A DNA stretch of 64,000 nt from an uncultured Chloroflexales bacterium. GTDB lineage: Bacteria; Chloroflexota; Chloroflexia; Chloroflexales; Chloroflexaceae. The translations under genes were made by a program, and so were the position numbers. The notes below the pieces were generated by a model that had not been told where the DNA came from, searched no databases, and saw only the letters and a list, made by a program, of their open reading frames with translations. Positions 34,282 to 43,405 of this stretch are shown here, piece by piece. Position 1 is the first letter of the stretch, and each line of letters begins with the position of its first letter. The DNA lies in assembly GCA_937902315.1 (NCBI GenBank), contig CALGUG010000035.1:1-64000 (forward strand), in the 5' to 3' direction.

Positions 34282-35921
34282 GCCTCAGCCTCTTCTGCTT
34301 CTTGCCCGCGATGCAGCAGGCGCTGTACCACATTGCGCACATCGGGCGAACCGAGCAGCAGGGCGCTTCCTACATAGACAGCTCCTGCTAATACAGCGGC
34401 TACAACCAACCACACGATTAGAGGCACTAGATCGCTACGCCACTGATAGGCTTGGCCTGCCTCTAAAAACGGCAGCCAGCCGAGCGAGATCCAGCGTAAG
34501 CCAAACAGCACAGCCCCCACTAAGGCGCTTGCCACACAGGTGGCTCTGATCGAGCGCCAGAGCGAGCTAGAGCGCCAGATCCCGGGCAGATAGCGGCTAA
34601 GCACAATGGCGAGCAGCAGGCTTTCGATATTGTTGGCGATGCTAAAGGCGAAAGCTAGCTGGGTGGTGTTGCCTCCCGTTTGGACGATCACAAGGCCTAA
34701 AGCAAGGTTGATCGAGATCTGCATCAGCCCGATTAGAACTGGCGCCAAGGTGCGCTGCATAGCGTAGAAGCTGCGAATCAGAATCTCGGAGGCGGCGAAG
34801 GCGGGCAGTGCGGTTGCGTAGCCGAACAGCGGCCCAACCGTGACCAACAACGAGCTTTCGTCGAAGTTGGCGCGCTGAAAGAGCAGACGTACCACGGGGA
34901 TGCCCAAGATACACAGGGCGACCGCTGAGGGGATGCTCAGAAAGAGAATCAAGCCGAGCGTGCGGCGCACATTGCCCATCAGGGTGTCGATTTTGCCATC
35001 GGCGAAGAGCGCAGCCAAACGCGGAAAGGCGACTGTGCTTAAACTGAGCGAGAAGATGCCGAAAGGCAGCATCATAATCTGGTAGGCGTAGTCGAGGCCG
35101 CTCAATTGGCCTGGGCCGAGGGCCAGCTTGGTGGTCAGCAAGGCCGTGACCAAGATGCTGGCTTGGGCCGCAGACTGGCCGATCACGCGTGGTGTCATAT
35201 GGATGGCGATCGTGCGCAGTTCGCTCATTCCTGCACCCAATTCGGGCACAAGCCGCATGCCCAGCCGCATAAGGCCCGGCACTTGGATCAGTAGGTAGAA
35301 GGCGGCTCCGACGACCACGCCCCAAGCCAAGCCCCAAACGCCTATCGAGGGAGAGAGTAGCAGCGCGCCGAGCATAATGCCAACATTGTAGATCACTGGG
35401 GCGAGAGCGGGCAAAGTGAAGCGATCGCGCGCGTTGAGCACCGCCATAGCGAGGCCGCCTAAGCCCAAAAAGAGCGGCGAAAGCAGAAAGAGGCGCGTCA
35501 TTTGGCTGATCAGCGCCAAGCCTTCGGCATCGAAACCGCTGCTCCATAGCCACGCGGTGAGTGGATCAGCGATAATGAACAGGATCGCGCTCACGCCACC
35601 CAACACAATCAGGGCCCAAGTTGTAACCGCGCTGGCGACTTTCCAAGCTCGTTCGGCTCCATCCTTATTCCAAGCTTGAACAAAAACAGGGATAAAGCTG
35701 CTGCCCAAAGCGCCGCCAATGATGACAAGATAGAGAAAGTCGGTGACCTTAAATGCGGCTCTGTAAGCGTCTAACTGTGCGCTGGTTCCGAACTGCGCCG
35801 AAATCACAATGTCGCGCAACAGCCCAGTGAGGCGGCTGAGCAGATAGCCGCCCATTACGATCAGGCTATTAAGAAATGTAGGATTCCAAACACGACGAAG
35901 GCGTTTTGAGAGTTGCACCAC
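34278..35921 (-). CDS. murJ: Lipid II flippase (MviN family)
   Basis: This 547-residue polytopic membrane protein flips the peptidoglycan precursor lipid II across the cytoplasmic membrane. The start NSLIVMGGYLLSRLTGLLRD and the following AQFGTSAQLDAYRAAFKVTDFL are characteristic of MurJ, with the conserved Arg residues in the first helix-loop. About 14 hydrophobic helices can be counted. The gene is convergent with the radical SAM gene and is the only member of the lipid II pathway in the window, though murein-recycling genes lie nearby. Confidence 0.94.
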   Translation of the reverse strand: MVQLSKRLRRVWNPTFLNSLIVMGGYLLSRLTGLLRDIVISAQFGTSAQLDAYRAAFKVTDFLYLVIIGGALGSSFIPVFVQAWNKDGAERAWKVASAVTTWALIVLGGVSAILFIIADPLTAWLWSSGFDAEGLALISQMTRLFLLSPLFLGLGGLAMAVLNARDRFTLPALAPVIYNVGIMLGALLLSPSIGVWGLAWGVVVGAAFYLLIQVPGLMRLGMRLVPELGAGMSELRTIAIHMTPRVIGQSAAQASILVTALLTTKLALGPGQLSGLDYAYQIMMLPFGIFSLSLSTVAFPRLAALFADGKIDTLMGNVRRTLGLILFLSIPSAVALCILGIPVVRLLFQRANFDESSLLVTVGPLFGYATALPAFAASEILIRSFYAMQRTLAPVLIGLMQISINLALGLVIVQTGGNTTQLAFAFSIANNIESLLLAIVLSRYLPGIWRSSSLWRSIRATCVASALVGAVLFGLRWISLGWLPFLEAGQAYQWRSDLVPLIVWLVVAAVLAGAVYVGSALLLGSPDVRNVVQRLLHRGQEAEEAEA

Positions 35922-36075
35922 GAATATCCTTATGCTATAATCTCCGTTTGGAACGGGTTTGAGATCTATGCTGGTAGTGTACTCGAATACGGATTATACT
36001 CGACCTCACAACCGCAATTGTTGTAACAGAATCTCAACCGATTACAGACATACCTATTCGCTTTAGGAGAAGATC

Positions 36076-36345
36076 TTGGCTAACACAGAGTCGTCAACCA
36101 AACGAATTCGAACCAATGCTCGCAAGCAAGCGCGCAACGTGATGTATCGCTCACGTGTAAAGACTGCTATTAAGAAGGCTGAGAGCAGCATTTTTACAAA
36201 CCAGCCCGATGCCGCTCTGATCCGCGAGGCTCTTCGCTCGCTCGATATGGCTGCTAGCAAGGGCATTATTCACAAGAACAATGCTGCTCGCCGCAAGTCG
36301 CGCTTGATGAAGAAGCTCAACGCACTTAACGCTTCGGCTGCTTAA
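36076..36345 (+). CDS. rpsT: 30S ribosomal protein S20
   Basis: This 89-residue, highly basic, all-helical protein binds 16S rRNA. The sequence STKRIRTNARKQARNVMYRS, the RVKTAIKKAE segment and the C-terminal KGIIHKNNAARRKSRLMKKL are diagnostic of S20. The start codon is TTG at 36076, preceded by AGGAG; no ATG or GTG lies upstream in a suitable position. In E. coli rpsT also uses UUG as part of translational autoregulation, so the same may apply here. It is monocistronic with a strong terminator. Confidence 0.96.
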   Translation: MANTESSTKRIRTNARKQARNVMYRSRVKTAIKKAESSIFTNQPDAALIREALRSLDMAASKGIIHKNNAARRKSRLMKKLNALNASAA

Positions 36346-36367
36346 TAGCGCCTAATTGTGTAACAAG

Positions 36368-36396
36368 ACGTAGGGGTTTTGCCCCTACGTTTTTTT
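36368..36396 (+). terminator. Rho-independent terminator after rpsT
   Basis: ACGTAGGGG (36368-36376) pairs with CCCCTACGT (36382-36390) around TTTTG and is followed by six further Ts. Confidence 0.93.
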
Positions 36397-36428
36397 GTTG
36401 CTCCTTTTTCCTAGCTTGTTCAGATTAT

Positions 36429-36496
36429 GGCGGCTAGGTTTCCCTCCAAAAAGAAGTTCCTTGGCGCGTCCGCCTACGGCTACCAACATCCCGCCC
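36429..36496 (+). repeat. Family-A dispersed repeat, copy 11
   Basis: Forward copy from GGCGG to CCCGCCC with intact core. The following CAACAAACGGGGCTTGTAG is shared with the copy at 44546-44614, so the conserved unit extends beyond the core element in these copies. Confidence 0.9.
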
Positions 36497-36636
36497 AACA
36501 AACGGGGCTTGTAGCTGTGTGCGTCGAAAGAACTCCCCAAACTCGATAATTCCGCATTACAAGAATGCGCCTCTTGAGGTGGATTTAGTGTTGCTCAAGC
36601 TTTTGGGCGAAGTTCTGGGCCTAACGTACTTGGGCA

Positions 36637-36664
36637 CCCTTCTCCCGCCATTGCGGGAGAAGGG
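36637..36664. repeat. Hairpin module linked to diverged family-A copies
   Basis: CCCTTCTCCCGC (36637-36648) pairs perfectly with GCGGGAGAAGGG (36653-36664) and is followed by CCGGGGATGAGGG. The same module precedes copy 14 (44778-44804), and its right half precedes copy 1. Confidence 0.75.
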
Positions 36665-36673
36665 CCGGGGATG

Positions 36674-36746
36674 AGGGTAGGATCTCGCAGTTGATAGCCG
36701 AAGGCGGACGCGCTAGAAGCCGTATGAAGGCGAGAGGCCTCGCCGC
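36674..36746 (-). repeat. Family-A dispersed repeat, copy 12
   Basis: Reverse copy with a diverged core (GCCGAAGGCGG). Inverted partner of copy 11. Confidence 0.78.
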
Positions 36747-36808
36747 TAGAAGGCTGACTTATTGGCGGCTTGCTGGTCTTGACTCGAAGTGGATGTTGCA
36801 GGTGCGCA

Positions 36809-37939
36809 TTAAGCGAAGGTGATATCGCCCAAAATGACGGCCCGTTTGGCTCCGGTCGCGGGTGGAAAGTTGCTTGGGCGGCGGTGCCAAGTTTCGTAGG
36901 CCAGCAGCGCGAAGGCCACGGCCTCTTTGGCATCGCTCGGCAGGCCAAGCTCCTCCGATGTAAAGATGTTGCATTCGGGCAGCAGCTCGCGTAGATGGCT
37001 CATCATCACCGGATTATGCACCCCTCCGCCGCTTACGATGACCTCGTTGGGTAAGTGGGGCAGCAGCTCGCCGTAGGAGCGCGCGATGCTATGGGCGGTG
37101 AAGGCGGTTAAGGTGGCTACCAGGTCGACTGGACGCAAACCCGTTTGTTTGGCTTGTTCCCACAGCTCGCTCCCTAGTTGGGCGCCGAATAGCTCGCGTC
37201 CTGTGGTTTTGGGCGGCTGGAGCTGTAAATAAGGATGGCCTAACAGCCTGTCGAGTAAGCTCTGATCGATCTGGCCTTCGGCGGCGATCTCGCCATCCTT
37301 GTCGTAGCTCAGGCGGCCATCGCTCAGGCGCATGACGATATCGTCGATCAACATATTGCCCGGGCCAGTATCGAAGGCGAAGGCTCCGCTTTGACCCGCA
37401 GGAGGAATATAGGTTAGGTTGGCGATTCCGCCGATGTTTTGGGCAACGCGCACCTTGTGGGGGTGCGTCAACAGCAACACATCGACATAGGCGATTAAGG
37501 GCGCGCCCTGGCCGCCAGCTGCCATATCGCGCGGTCGGAAGTTGCTTACCACAGGACAGCTTGTTCGCTCGGCGATCACGGCTGCTTCGCCGATCTGCAA
37601 GGTGCTGGGCCAAGGCCCGCTTGGGTTGTGCCAGATCGTTTGCCCGTGGCTACCGATCAGATCAACTTGGCTGATGGGAATGTTGGCGCGCCGACAGAGT
37701 TCGAGGGCGGCATCGGCGAAGACCTCGCCGAGACGGGCGTTTAGGCTACAGATTCGATCGACGCTGCCCGTTTCGGGGCGACAGCAGGCTAAGATCTCGG
37801 CGCGCAGGTCGGCGGGGTGGGGCAGCGATAGATGGGCGCAGACTTCCCATTCGAGCAGGGGTGGGCTGCCCTCGATGCGCACCAAGGCTACATCGCTTGC
37901 ATCGGCAGAGGTGCCAGACATCAAACCAATTACCAGCAT
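36809..37939 (-). CDS. anmK: Anhydro-N-acetylmuramic acid kinase
   Basis: AnmK cleaves and phosphorylates 1,6-anhydro-MurNAc, released during peptidoglycan turnover, to MurNAc-6-phosphate, the substrate of MurQ. The 376-residue protein shows the N-terminal VIGLMSGTSADASDV (family consensus is GLMSGTSLDGxD, with the Asp kept), GSHGQTIWH, QNIGGIANLTY, FDTGPGNMLIDD and VSGGGVHNP. The ATG at 37939 has GGAG upstream at 9 bases; seven earlier codons in frame are not needed. murQ lies 2.5 kb away on the same strand. Confidence 0.95.
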   Translation of the reverse strand: MLVIGLMSGTSADASDVALVRIEGSPPLLEWEVCAHLSLPHPADLRAEILACCRPETGSVDRICSLNARLGEVFADAALELCRRANIPISQVDLIGSHGQTIWHNPSGPWPSTLQIGEAAVIAERTSCPVVSNFRPRDMAAGGQGAPLIAYVDVLLLTHPHKVRVAQNIGGIANLTYIPPAGQSGAFAFDTGPGNMLIDDIVMRLSDGRLSYDKDGEIAAEGQIDQSLLDRLLGHPYLQLQPPKTTGRELFGAQLGSELWEQAKQTGLRPVDLVATLTAFTAHSIARSYGELLPHLPNEVIVSGGGVHNPVMMSHLRELLPECNIFTSEELGLPSDAKEAVAFALLAYETWHRRPSNFPPATGAKRAVILGDITFA

Positions 37940-38099
37940 AGAGACACTCTCCAAACGCAAAAGAACCGTTTGGTAAGTGTACCATACCGCTGCTTTAAGG
38001 AGGTTCTGGATCGATTAGAGGCTGGCTGCGAGGAAGGCAGGGAATGGGACTTGCTCCTCTTCTGGAGAGCGTAAGCCAAAAGAGGAGCAAGCATGCAGT

Positions 38100-38654
38100 T
38101 TAAAAGTGAACAACAGGTGCTCCGTGTTTGATACTATTCGCTCTTTCCTGCGATAAAGAACGTAAGAACTGTCGTACTTCGCGAGGTGACCGCAGGATAT
38201 ACACCTGCTTTCCTGCGGAATAGTGGCGGATACGCTCCAGCACCGCCGGTCGCCGCATATCAGGGTACGCCCATACGAATTTTAGGAACGTCCAGCTCAA
38301 GCGCTCTGGGCAGCCGGGAGCCTGATCAGGTCGGGTTCGTTTATGGTATTGTATGCGCCGTTTAAGAGCGCGAAAAATGCATAAATAACGTGAGAAATCG
38401 AGAAAAATAATCGTGTCGGCGGCATTCAGGCGAATATCGAGCGTTCCGCCGTAGGTGCCGTCCATAATCCACGAATCCCGCGTGACAAGCGCCTCCATCT
38501 GCTTTCGCCAATCAGCATGCGAAGGTTCAACCCAGCCTGGTTTCCAAAAGTAGGTGTCGAGATGGAGAACTTGAATGTTTAAGATGGTGCCAAGCTGGCG
38601 GGCAAGGGTTGATTTTCCTGCACCGCCCGATCCGACGATAGCTATGCGTTTCAT
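38100..38654 (-). CDS. P-loop NTPase, FlaR/adenylate-kinase-like
   Basis: This 184-residue protein has a Walker A loop at its very start (IAIVGSGGAGKSTLA), an HLDTYFWKPGWVEPSHADW segment and IMDGTYGGTLDIRL, the pattern of the DNA topology modulation protein FlaR/YlaK-like kinases, followed by FLDFSRYLCIFRALKRR. These are small nucleotide or nucleoside kinase-like proteins of uncertain substrate. It lies 17 bases downstream of the beta-lactamase-fold gene on the same strand, in a likely two-gene operon. Confidence 0.85.
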   Translation of the reverse strand: MKRIAIVGSGGAGKSTLARQLGTILNIQVLHLDTYFWKPGWVEPSHADWRKQMEALVTRDSWIMDGTYGGTLDIRLNAADTIIFLDFSRYLCIFRALKRRIQYHKRTRPDQAPGCPERLSWTFLKFVWAYPDMRRPAVLERIRHYSAGKQVYILRSPREVRQFLRSLSQERANSIKHGAPVVHF

Positions 38655-38671
38655 GCGCCTACACTTATCTA

Positions 38672-39805
38672 TTATTCAAAAGCAGCCCCTATTGCCGTAT
38701 GAACCTGAATCCGAAAGTTGTAAATATCCTTAGCGTTTGATCGACCAAAGAAGACTCGATTGGTTAAGAGCACGCAGATCAGCGCTTTTTCTGGGTCGAT
38801 CCATAACGACGTGCCGGTAAAGCCTGTATGTCCGTAACTCGCTTCGCTCCAACGTGGCCCACACGACGCATCTGGCAGGTACAAGGCCCAACCGAGCGCG
38901 CGTCGTTGTTCTCCGTCGTTGGCGTGCTCACGTAGCATCTCCTGAGCGGTTTTTGGCCGCAGAAGCCGGTTTGCGGAGGGTGCTATCTGGCTGAGCAGAG
39001 TTGCTTCGGCTAGGCGTAACAGATCGCTTGCCGTGCCGAACAGACCTGCGTGGCCCGAAACGCCGCCTAAACGAGCAGCATTTTCGTCGTGAACTTCGCC
39101 GTGGATGCGCCGTTGCCGCCAAGCACACCACTCGGTTGGAACGGTGGCATGCTTATTTGCTGGGTTATAGCCGGTATTGCTTGCCCCAATAGGTTGGAGC
39201 ACCAGGCGGTCGATCGCTTCGTCGAGACTTGTATTAAGCGTGCGAGCGATCACTTCGCCCAACAGAATAAATCCGATATCGCTATAGACGATCTGCGCGC
39301 CGATCGGGTAGGCCCACGTGGTTTGGAACAGCTCTTGCCAAGCGGCAGCGCTTGATACTGTGCGATACAGGGGCAGCCAAGCAGGTAAACCGCTACTATG
39401 GCTCAAGAGCTGGCGTATGGTGATGATGTTGGCGTCTACCTCCTGTTGTGCGTAGTTGTAGCTACGGATAAGACCTGTTGTCGGCTCTTCAAACGGCCCG
39501 ATGGCGCGCCTGCCGCCGATCTCGGGAATGATTTCGGCCACTGGCTGGTCGAGACCGATTTTGCCAGCGTCGACAAGCCGCATAATCGCTGTCGTCGTGA
39601 AGAGCTTTGTTAAAGAAGCTAAATCGAAGCGGCGTTCACTTTGCATCGTCTCTGGTTCGCCAGCGCTTGCGTGATAGACGATCTCACCTCGATGCTGAAC
39701 CAGAATCTCTGCTGCGGTGAACAAGCTTCCACATTGTTCTTGAATCAAAGGGCCTAATTCTGGTACAACCTGTTTTGTTGTGTGTACCAAAAACGTCTCG
39801 TCCAT
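38672..39805 (-). CDS. Class C beta-lactamase-fold serine hydrolase
   Basis: This 377-residue protein belongs to the AmpC/DD-peptidase/EstB superfamily. It has the SxxK motif in FDLASLTKLF (Ser64, Lys67), a YSD at the position of the YxN motif, and a GHTGFTG segment equivalent to the KTG/HxG box. No signal peptide is seen, so it is probably cytoplasmic. In Bacillus the MurNAc recycling cluster also carries a class C beta-lactamase-like gene, and here anmK and murQ flank it on the same strand. A role on muropeptides is thus plausible but not proven; an esterase role is possible. Confidence 0.87.
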   Translation of the reverse strand: MDETFLVHTTKQVVPELGPLIQEQCGSLFTAAEILVQHRGEIVYHASAGEPETMQSERRFDLASLTKLFTTTAIMRLVDAGKIGLDQPVAEIIPEIGGRRAIGPFEEPTTGLIRSYNYAQQEVDANIITIRQLLSHSSGLPAWLPLYRTVSSAAAWQELFQTTWAYPIGAQIVYSDIGFILLGEVIARTLNTSLDEAIDRLVLQPIGASNTGYNPANKHATVPTEWCAWRQRRIHGEVHDENAARLGGVSGHAGLFGTASDLLRLAEATLLSQIAPSANRLLRPKTAQEMLREHANDGEQRRALGWALYLPDASCGPRWSEASYGHTGFTGTSLWIDPEKALICVLLTNRVFFGRSNAKDIYNFRIQVHTAIGAAFE

Positions 39806-40416
39806 ACAACACTTCTAACGATACTTGTCAATCCGTACTGCTAGTGTATCATTCGTTAGATACCAAGACCTTTCGGGCAAGCGATTTAACAGTATTTAAA
39901 TCGTTATCTAAAAAACATACAAACCACATCTTTTCTTAATAAATTTAAATTTATATTGAAAATAATAAAGGATCGACGCAAGTCTCTTAGACTCCTCAAG
40001 GTTCCTACTGACTTGGTGGGCTAGAAGCACCTCTCTTACTATATGGACGATGAAAAGCGCGACTTTTTCATACTATTTCCTAACTTTTTTGTAAACCGGA
40101 GAAAAAGGTATTGCCTATGTTGCATACGCGAAATGTGCCTATTAATCTAGTAGGCAGCTTAACGCCAAGACGGGCTTTGGCGAACTTTTGCGTGCGTGAG
40201 TGGCGAGTGCGCGACCAGCGCTTTGAGGCTTCAAGTCGCTGTGAGATTTCAGCTCCGAAACTGAGATCTCACAGCTCTATTCGGCTTGTTATGATGGGAA
40301 GTGTACTCCTATAAAATCTGCTTACTTATACGACTGCTAACTACATTCGTAGTACACTCATATAAACGCAAAAAGCAGCTCTAGGATACGCTGAATTTAG
40401 CGAAACTTGCAGAAAT
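39806..40416. other. Intergenic region with a long hairpin
   Basis: A 15-bp stem with one mismatch (GCTGTGAGATTTCAG at 40238-40252 with 40261-40275) closes an 8-nt loop. An open frame of about 65 codons overlapping it shows no family features and contains the hairpin, so I do not call it a gene. The segment 39890-39970 is AT-rich and probably holds the promoter of the leftward operon. Confidence 0.45.
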
Positions 40417-41283
40417 TTAGATGTTTTCAATGGCAGGTCGAATGCGCCCGCCGTTAGCGGCCAACCGTTGGCGTGCTTCGTCGGCTGATAGGCCTGTGAG
40501 ACCCATAACGATCGCTACTGGAGCTTGCCCATCGGCTTCTTTCAACAGTGATAATACGGACTGTTCATCGAGACCAGTTGCTTCTTGAACGATCTGCTGA
40601 ATTCGGCGGCGCAGTTTGGCGTTAAGCGGCTGAACATCGACCATTAAGTTGCCAAAAACGTGGCCTAAACGAATCATCACTGTTGTGCTGAGCGTGTTGA
40701 GCACCAGCTTTTGAGCTGTGCCCGCCTTCATGCGGGTCGAGCCGCGAACGATCTCTGGCCCAACGAGCGGTGCGATTGTGATCTCGGCTAGTTCGGCGAT
40801 CGGTGCGGGCATACGACAGGTTAACGCGGCGGGAAAGGCTCCGACCCTGCGTGCATAGCGCAAACCAGCTGCGACATAGGGTGTGCTGCCGCTTGCTGCG
40901 ATACCTAAGACTACGTCGTTGGCATTGAGTTCAATAGCGGCGAGATCTTGTTCGGCAGCCGCTTCGTCGTCTTCAGCCCCTTCTTGCGATGCGACTAAGG
41001 CATCTTTGCCGCCTGCGATGAGGCCAACCACTTGGCTGGGGTCGACTCCGAAGGTCGGAGGGCATTCTGCAGCATCGAGCACGCCCAAGCGTCCTGAGGT
41101 GCCAGCCCCGATATAGATCAAACGCCCGCCACGTTCCATGCGTTCAACCACTACATCGGCCAAGGCGGCGATCTTCGCCCGTTCGGCTGCGACCTTAGCT
41201 GCGACTTGGGCATCTTCGGCTACAATGCGTGTAACGATCTCTTCGCTCGATAATGTATCAAGAGGTTGTTCTTGGGTCTGCAT
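40417..41283 (-). CDS. murQ: N-acetylmuramic acid 6-phosphate etherase
   Basis: MurQ removes the lactyl ether from MurNAc-6-phosphate to give GlcNAc-6-phosphate plus D-lactate in murein recycling. The 288-residue protein has the SIS-domain motif IYIGAGTSGRLGVLDAAECP, the FGVDPSQVVGLIAGG loop, IAASGSTPYV and GSTRMKAGTAQKLVLN, with a UBA-like C-terminal helix bundle containing GLDEQSVLSLL and GLSADEARQRL. Together with anmK and nagZ in this window it makes a nearly complete MurNAc recycling route. Confidence 0.97.
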   Translation of the reverse strand: MQTQEQPLDTLSSEEIVTRIVAEDAQVAAKVAAERAKIAALADVVVERMERGGRLIYIGAGTSGRLGVLDAAECPPTFGVDPSQVVGLIAGGKDALVASQEGAEDDEAAAEQDLAAIELNANDVVLGIAASGSTPYVAAGLRYARRVGAFPAALTCRMPAPIAELAEITIAPLVGPEIVRGSTRMKAGTAQKLVLNTLSTTVMIRLGHVFGNLMVDVQPLNAKLRRRIQQIVQEATGLDEQSVLSLLKEADGQAPVAIVMGLTGLSADEARQRLAANGGRIRPAIENI

Positions 41284-42688
41284 GCAGGGTCAATACTCCA
41301 GAAAAACTACAAGTACGTTAGGTTCTCATGCTTCGTTTTAGCATATAGCTTGATCGTATCATAGAAGCAGTAAATGATCGTCATCATTACGATTCTATCG
41401 TACACTAATACACAAGTTTTGTCAGCTCAGGTTTGAAGAAATAGCTCTTGAACTTTAGGCCATGGAGCTACTTATAACGATACATTATTGAACTGTAATA
41501 AATGGGGCTTGATTTATAGCCTATTGTTTGAACTCGTAGCTCTTGCGATAGGCGTAGATGCGCGTACTTGTAGTTGCCCGTGCTAGCGCAGTATGCTACA
41601 ATAATGCCACTTTTCTGGGCGAGTTAAGGCGGTGTTCTTAATCGGTCCGATCATAAGAACGTTATGAGATCAACATCTTAAATTTTTAGCTATCTCTAGT
41701 TATGTGTTAGATCTCATATCAGCCTGTCGCTCGTCTAGGGCGAAGGTATACGGGTCGCGTGTGGTTGGTGGTGAGCATTGTGTGACTATAGCCTTACGAC
41801 TTGTAGCGCACGAGAGACTGTGTAACGAGCTGTTCTTTCTAGAGAATGGTAGTGATGTTGCTCGTTGTCGCACTGAGCGAGCTTTCAACTGCTAAGTACT
41901 AGCTTTCGGAGCAGCTTCGCCTATTCAAGCGTTTTCGGCCTGAGTGCTTGTGCAGTTGGGAAGAAGCGCTAGGAAAAGAGAACTATAATAAAACTGGACA
42001 TAGGTACTTTAAACGAGGCGAAGGTGTTGTAGTATAACTGTGTGGTGGGTAGTTCTATTATGTCTCTCACTCATTGGTTTGGCTGCAACTACCCAGAACG
42101 AGCGTGCATCTCTAATTCTTAGAGAAGCTCCGTTCCCACTCTGCATAGCGACCATCGTTGCATAATCTGGGCTGGTGTATGATCAATGAAGCCTGCAGGT
42201 TCTACAAGCACAGATACGCTTAGAGGCACTCTGTCTCGCGCTGAGTTGTCGCGTTGGTTTGAGTAGGATGCGAGGGATCTCGTCGTTTGGGGTGGTGTTC
42301 TCGAAAAAAGAGTACCCGCTAGGTCTTAACGGACATACTGTCAGAATGCAGTATGATTGCTATATGGGGGTGTACGATCGTTTGTAATAACGGTTGGCTC
42401 CCTTACGGTACGAGGGATCAATGTGACCATGACCAGGTGTGGCCTTGTGTTGCACTGCTTGGTCATTACTTCTGTCTTTGCCGAAACCGGTCGTGCGCTT
42501 GTTTTACAACCCTGAGAAGACGTTGGTATCGCGCCTATCTATGAACATGTTCCTGATCATTCTGCGAGCGCGGCAATTCAGTTCAGGCATAAGCTGCTTG
42601 AGCACGCCGCTTAGCCCAATGTCGTCTCAGAAGTGGCGTAAACAAGTCTCGTAAGCCCCGGCATATTTTGCGAAAAGAGGAGTGTTCT
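41284..42688. other. 1.4-kb region without a recognisable gene
   Basis: I see no convincing gene, known RNA signature or dispersed repeat in this stretch. Open frames are short (about 60-70 codons), lack ribosome-binding sites and overlap in different frames. One frame ending with TAG near 42608 has a coding-like run interrupted by a TGA, which could be a decayed gene, but I cannot identify it. No tmRNA, RNase P or SRP RNA hallmarks were found. Confidence 0.5.
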
Positions 42689-43072
42689 ATGCCCGACCAA
42701 GCTGGTCGCAATCCGGCTATCATCCTTGTGGAGGATGAACCCGATATTTTAATCATTCTGCACCGGCTCATGCGCGATCTTACCGGGGGCTACGATATTC
42801 TCACGGTGAATGGTGGTGCAGATGCGCTTGCGCAACTTGAGTTGCGACCTGTTCCGCTGGTAATTACCGACTATAATATGCCAGGAATGAACGGGCTTCA
42901 GCTCACGGCTGCGATCAAAGAGACCTCGCCTAGCACGCGCGTCGTAATGATCACAGCTTATGCAACACCCGAGCTAGAACGGAAAGCTCGTGAACAGCGC
43001 GTTGATTACTATCTGCCAAAGCCATTTCCTTTAGATCGCCTTGAGCAAATAGTCAAGGAAGTCTTAAAATAA
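42689..43072 (+). CDS. Stand-alone CheY-like response regulator
   Basis: This 127-residue single receiver domain has acidic-pocket residues Glu15/Asp16 in LVEDEPD, the phospho-acceptor Asp61 in ITDYNMPGMNG, Thr89 in MITAY and Lys111 in LPKPF. There is no output domain, so it acts by protein-protein contact or as a phosphorelay intermediate. GAGGAG precedes the ATG at 42689. No histidine kinase is adjacent; the upstream 1.4 kb is gene-free. Confidence 0.93.
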   Translation: MPDQAGRNPAIILVEDEPDILIILHRLMRDLTGGYDILTVNGGADALAQLELRPVPLVITDYNMPGMNGLQLTAAIKETSPSTRVVMITAYATPELERKAREQRVDYYLPKPFPLDRLEQIVKEVLK

Positions 43073-43187
43073 CGGACCTATCTCACCACTTCATCAGGCA
43101 ACTGTCATTGTATCTGAAACGCTACCTAGCGTAAGATGCAGGCGCACTCATAGACAACAGTCGCCTTTGAAGCATGGAGATAAGTCT

Positions 43188-43376
43188 ATGTCAGAAACGA
43201 CAACCAATCTATTGCCCATGCTCTTCTTAGGCATCATGATCGCGCTAACCTTGATTTTGTTACCGCGACTTAATGATGATCAGCCACGCCGAACCGAAGA
43301 GCTACGGCTTGAACAATTACAAAAGAGCGAAAAGCATAACGAGCCGAAGCCGCCATCAGCCAGTAACAAACGTTAG
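43188..43376 (+). CDS. Small single-pass membrane protein
   Basis: This 62-residue protein has one hydrophobic helix (LLPMLFLGIMIALTLILLP) near the N-terminus and a highly charged Glu/Arg/Lys tail. The ATG at 43188 is preceded by TGGAG; a start seven codons earlier is possible. It is in the same direction as, and 29 bases upstream of, holA, so they may be co-transcribed. No function is recognised. Confidence 0.6.
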   Translation: MSETTTNLLPMLFLGIMIALTLILLPRLNDDQPRRTEELRLEQLQKSEKHNEPKPPSASNKR

Positions 43377-43405
43377 GGCCTGATGGCCTTACTCTGATTG
43401 TAAGC

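Noticed and set aside
40111..40314. Open frame of about 65 codons upstream of the beta-lactamase-like gene
   Set aside because: It contains a 15-bp hairpin within the frame and has no family features; AAAGG is the only hint of a ribosome-binding site.
42340..42610. Coding-like open run with one TGA in the gene-free gap
   Set aside because: It has no start codon, no ribosome-binding site and no recognisable homology; open runs of this length occur by chance at this GC content.
41284..42688. tmRNA, RNase P RNA or SRP RNA in the large gap
   Set aside because: None of the conserved end or core motifs of these RNAs could be found on either strand.
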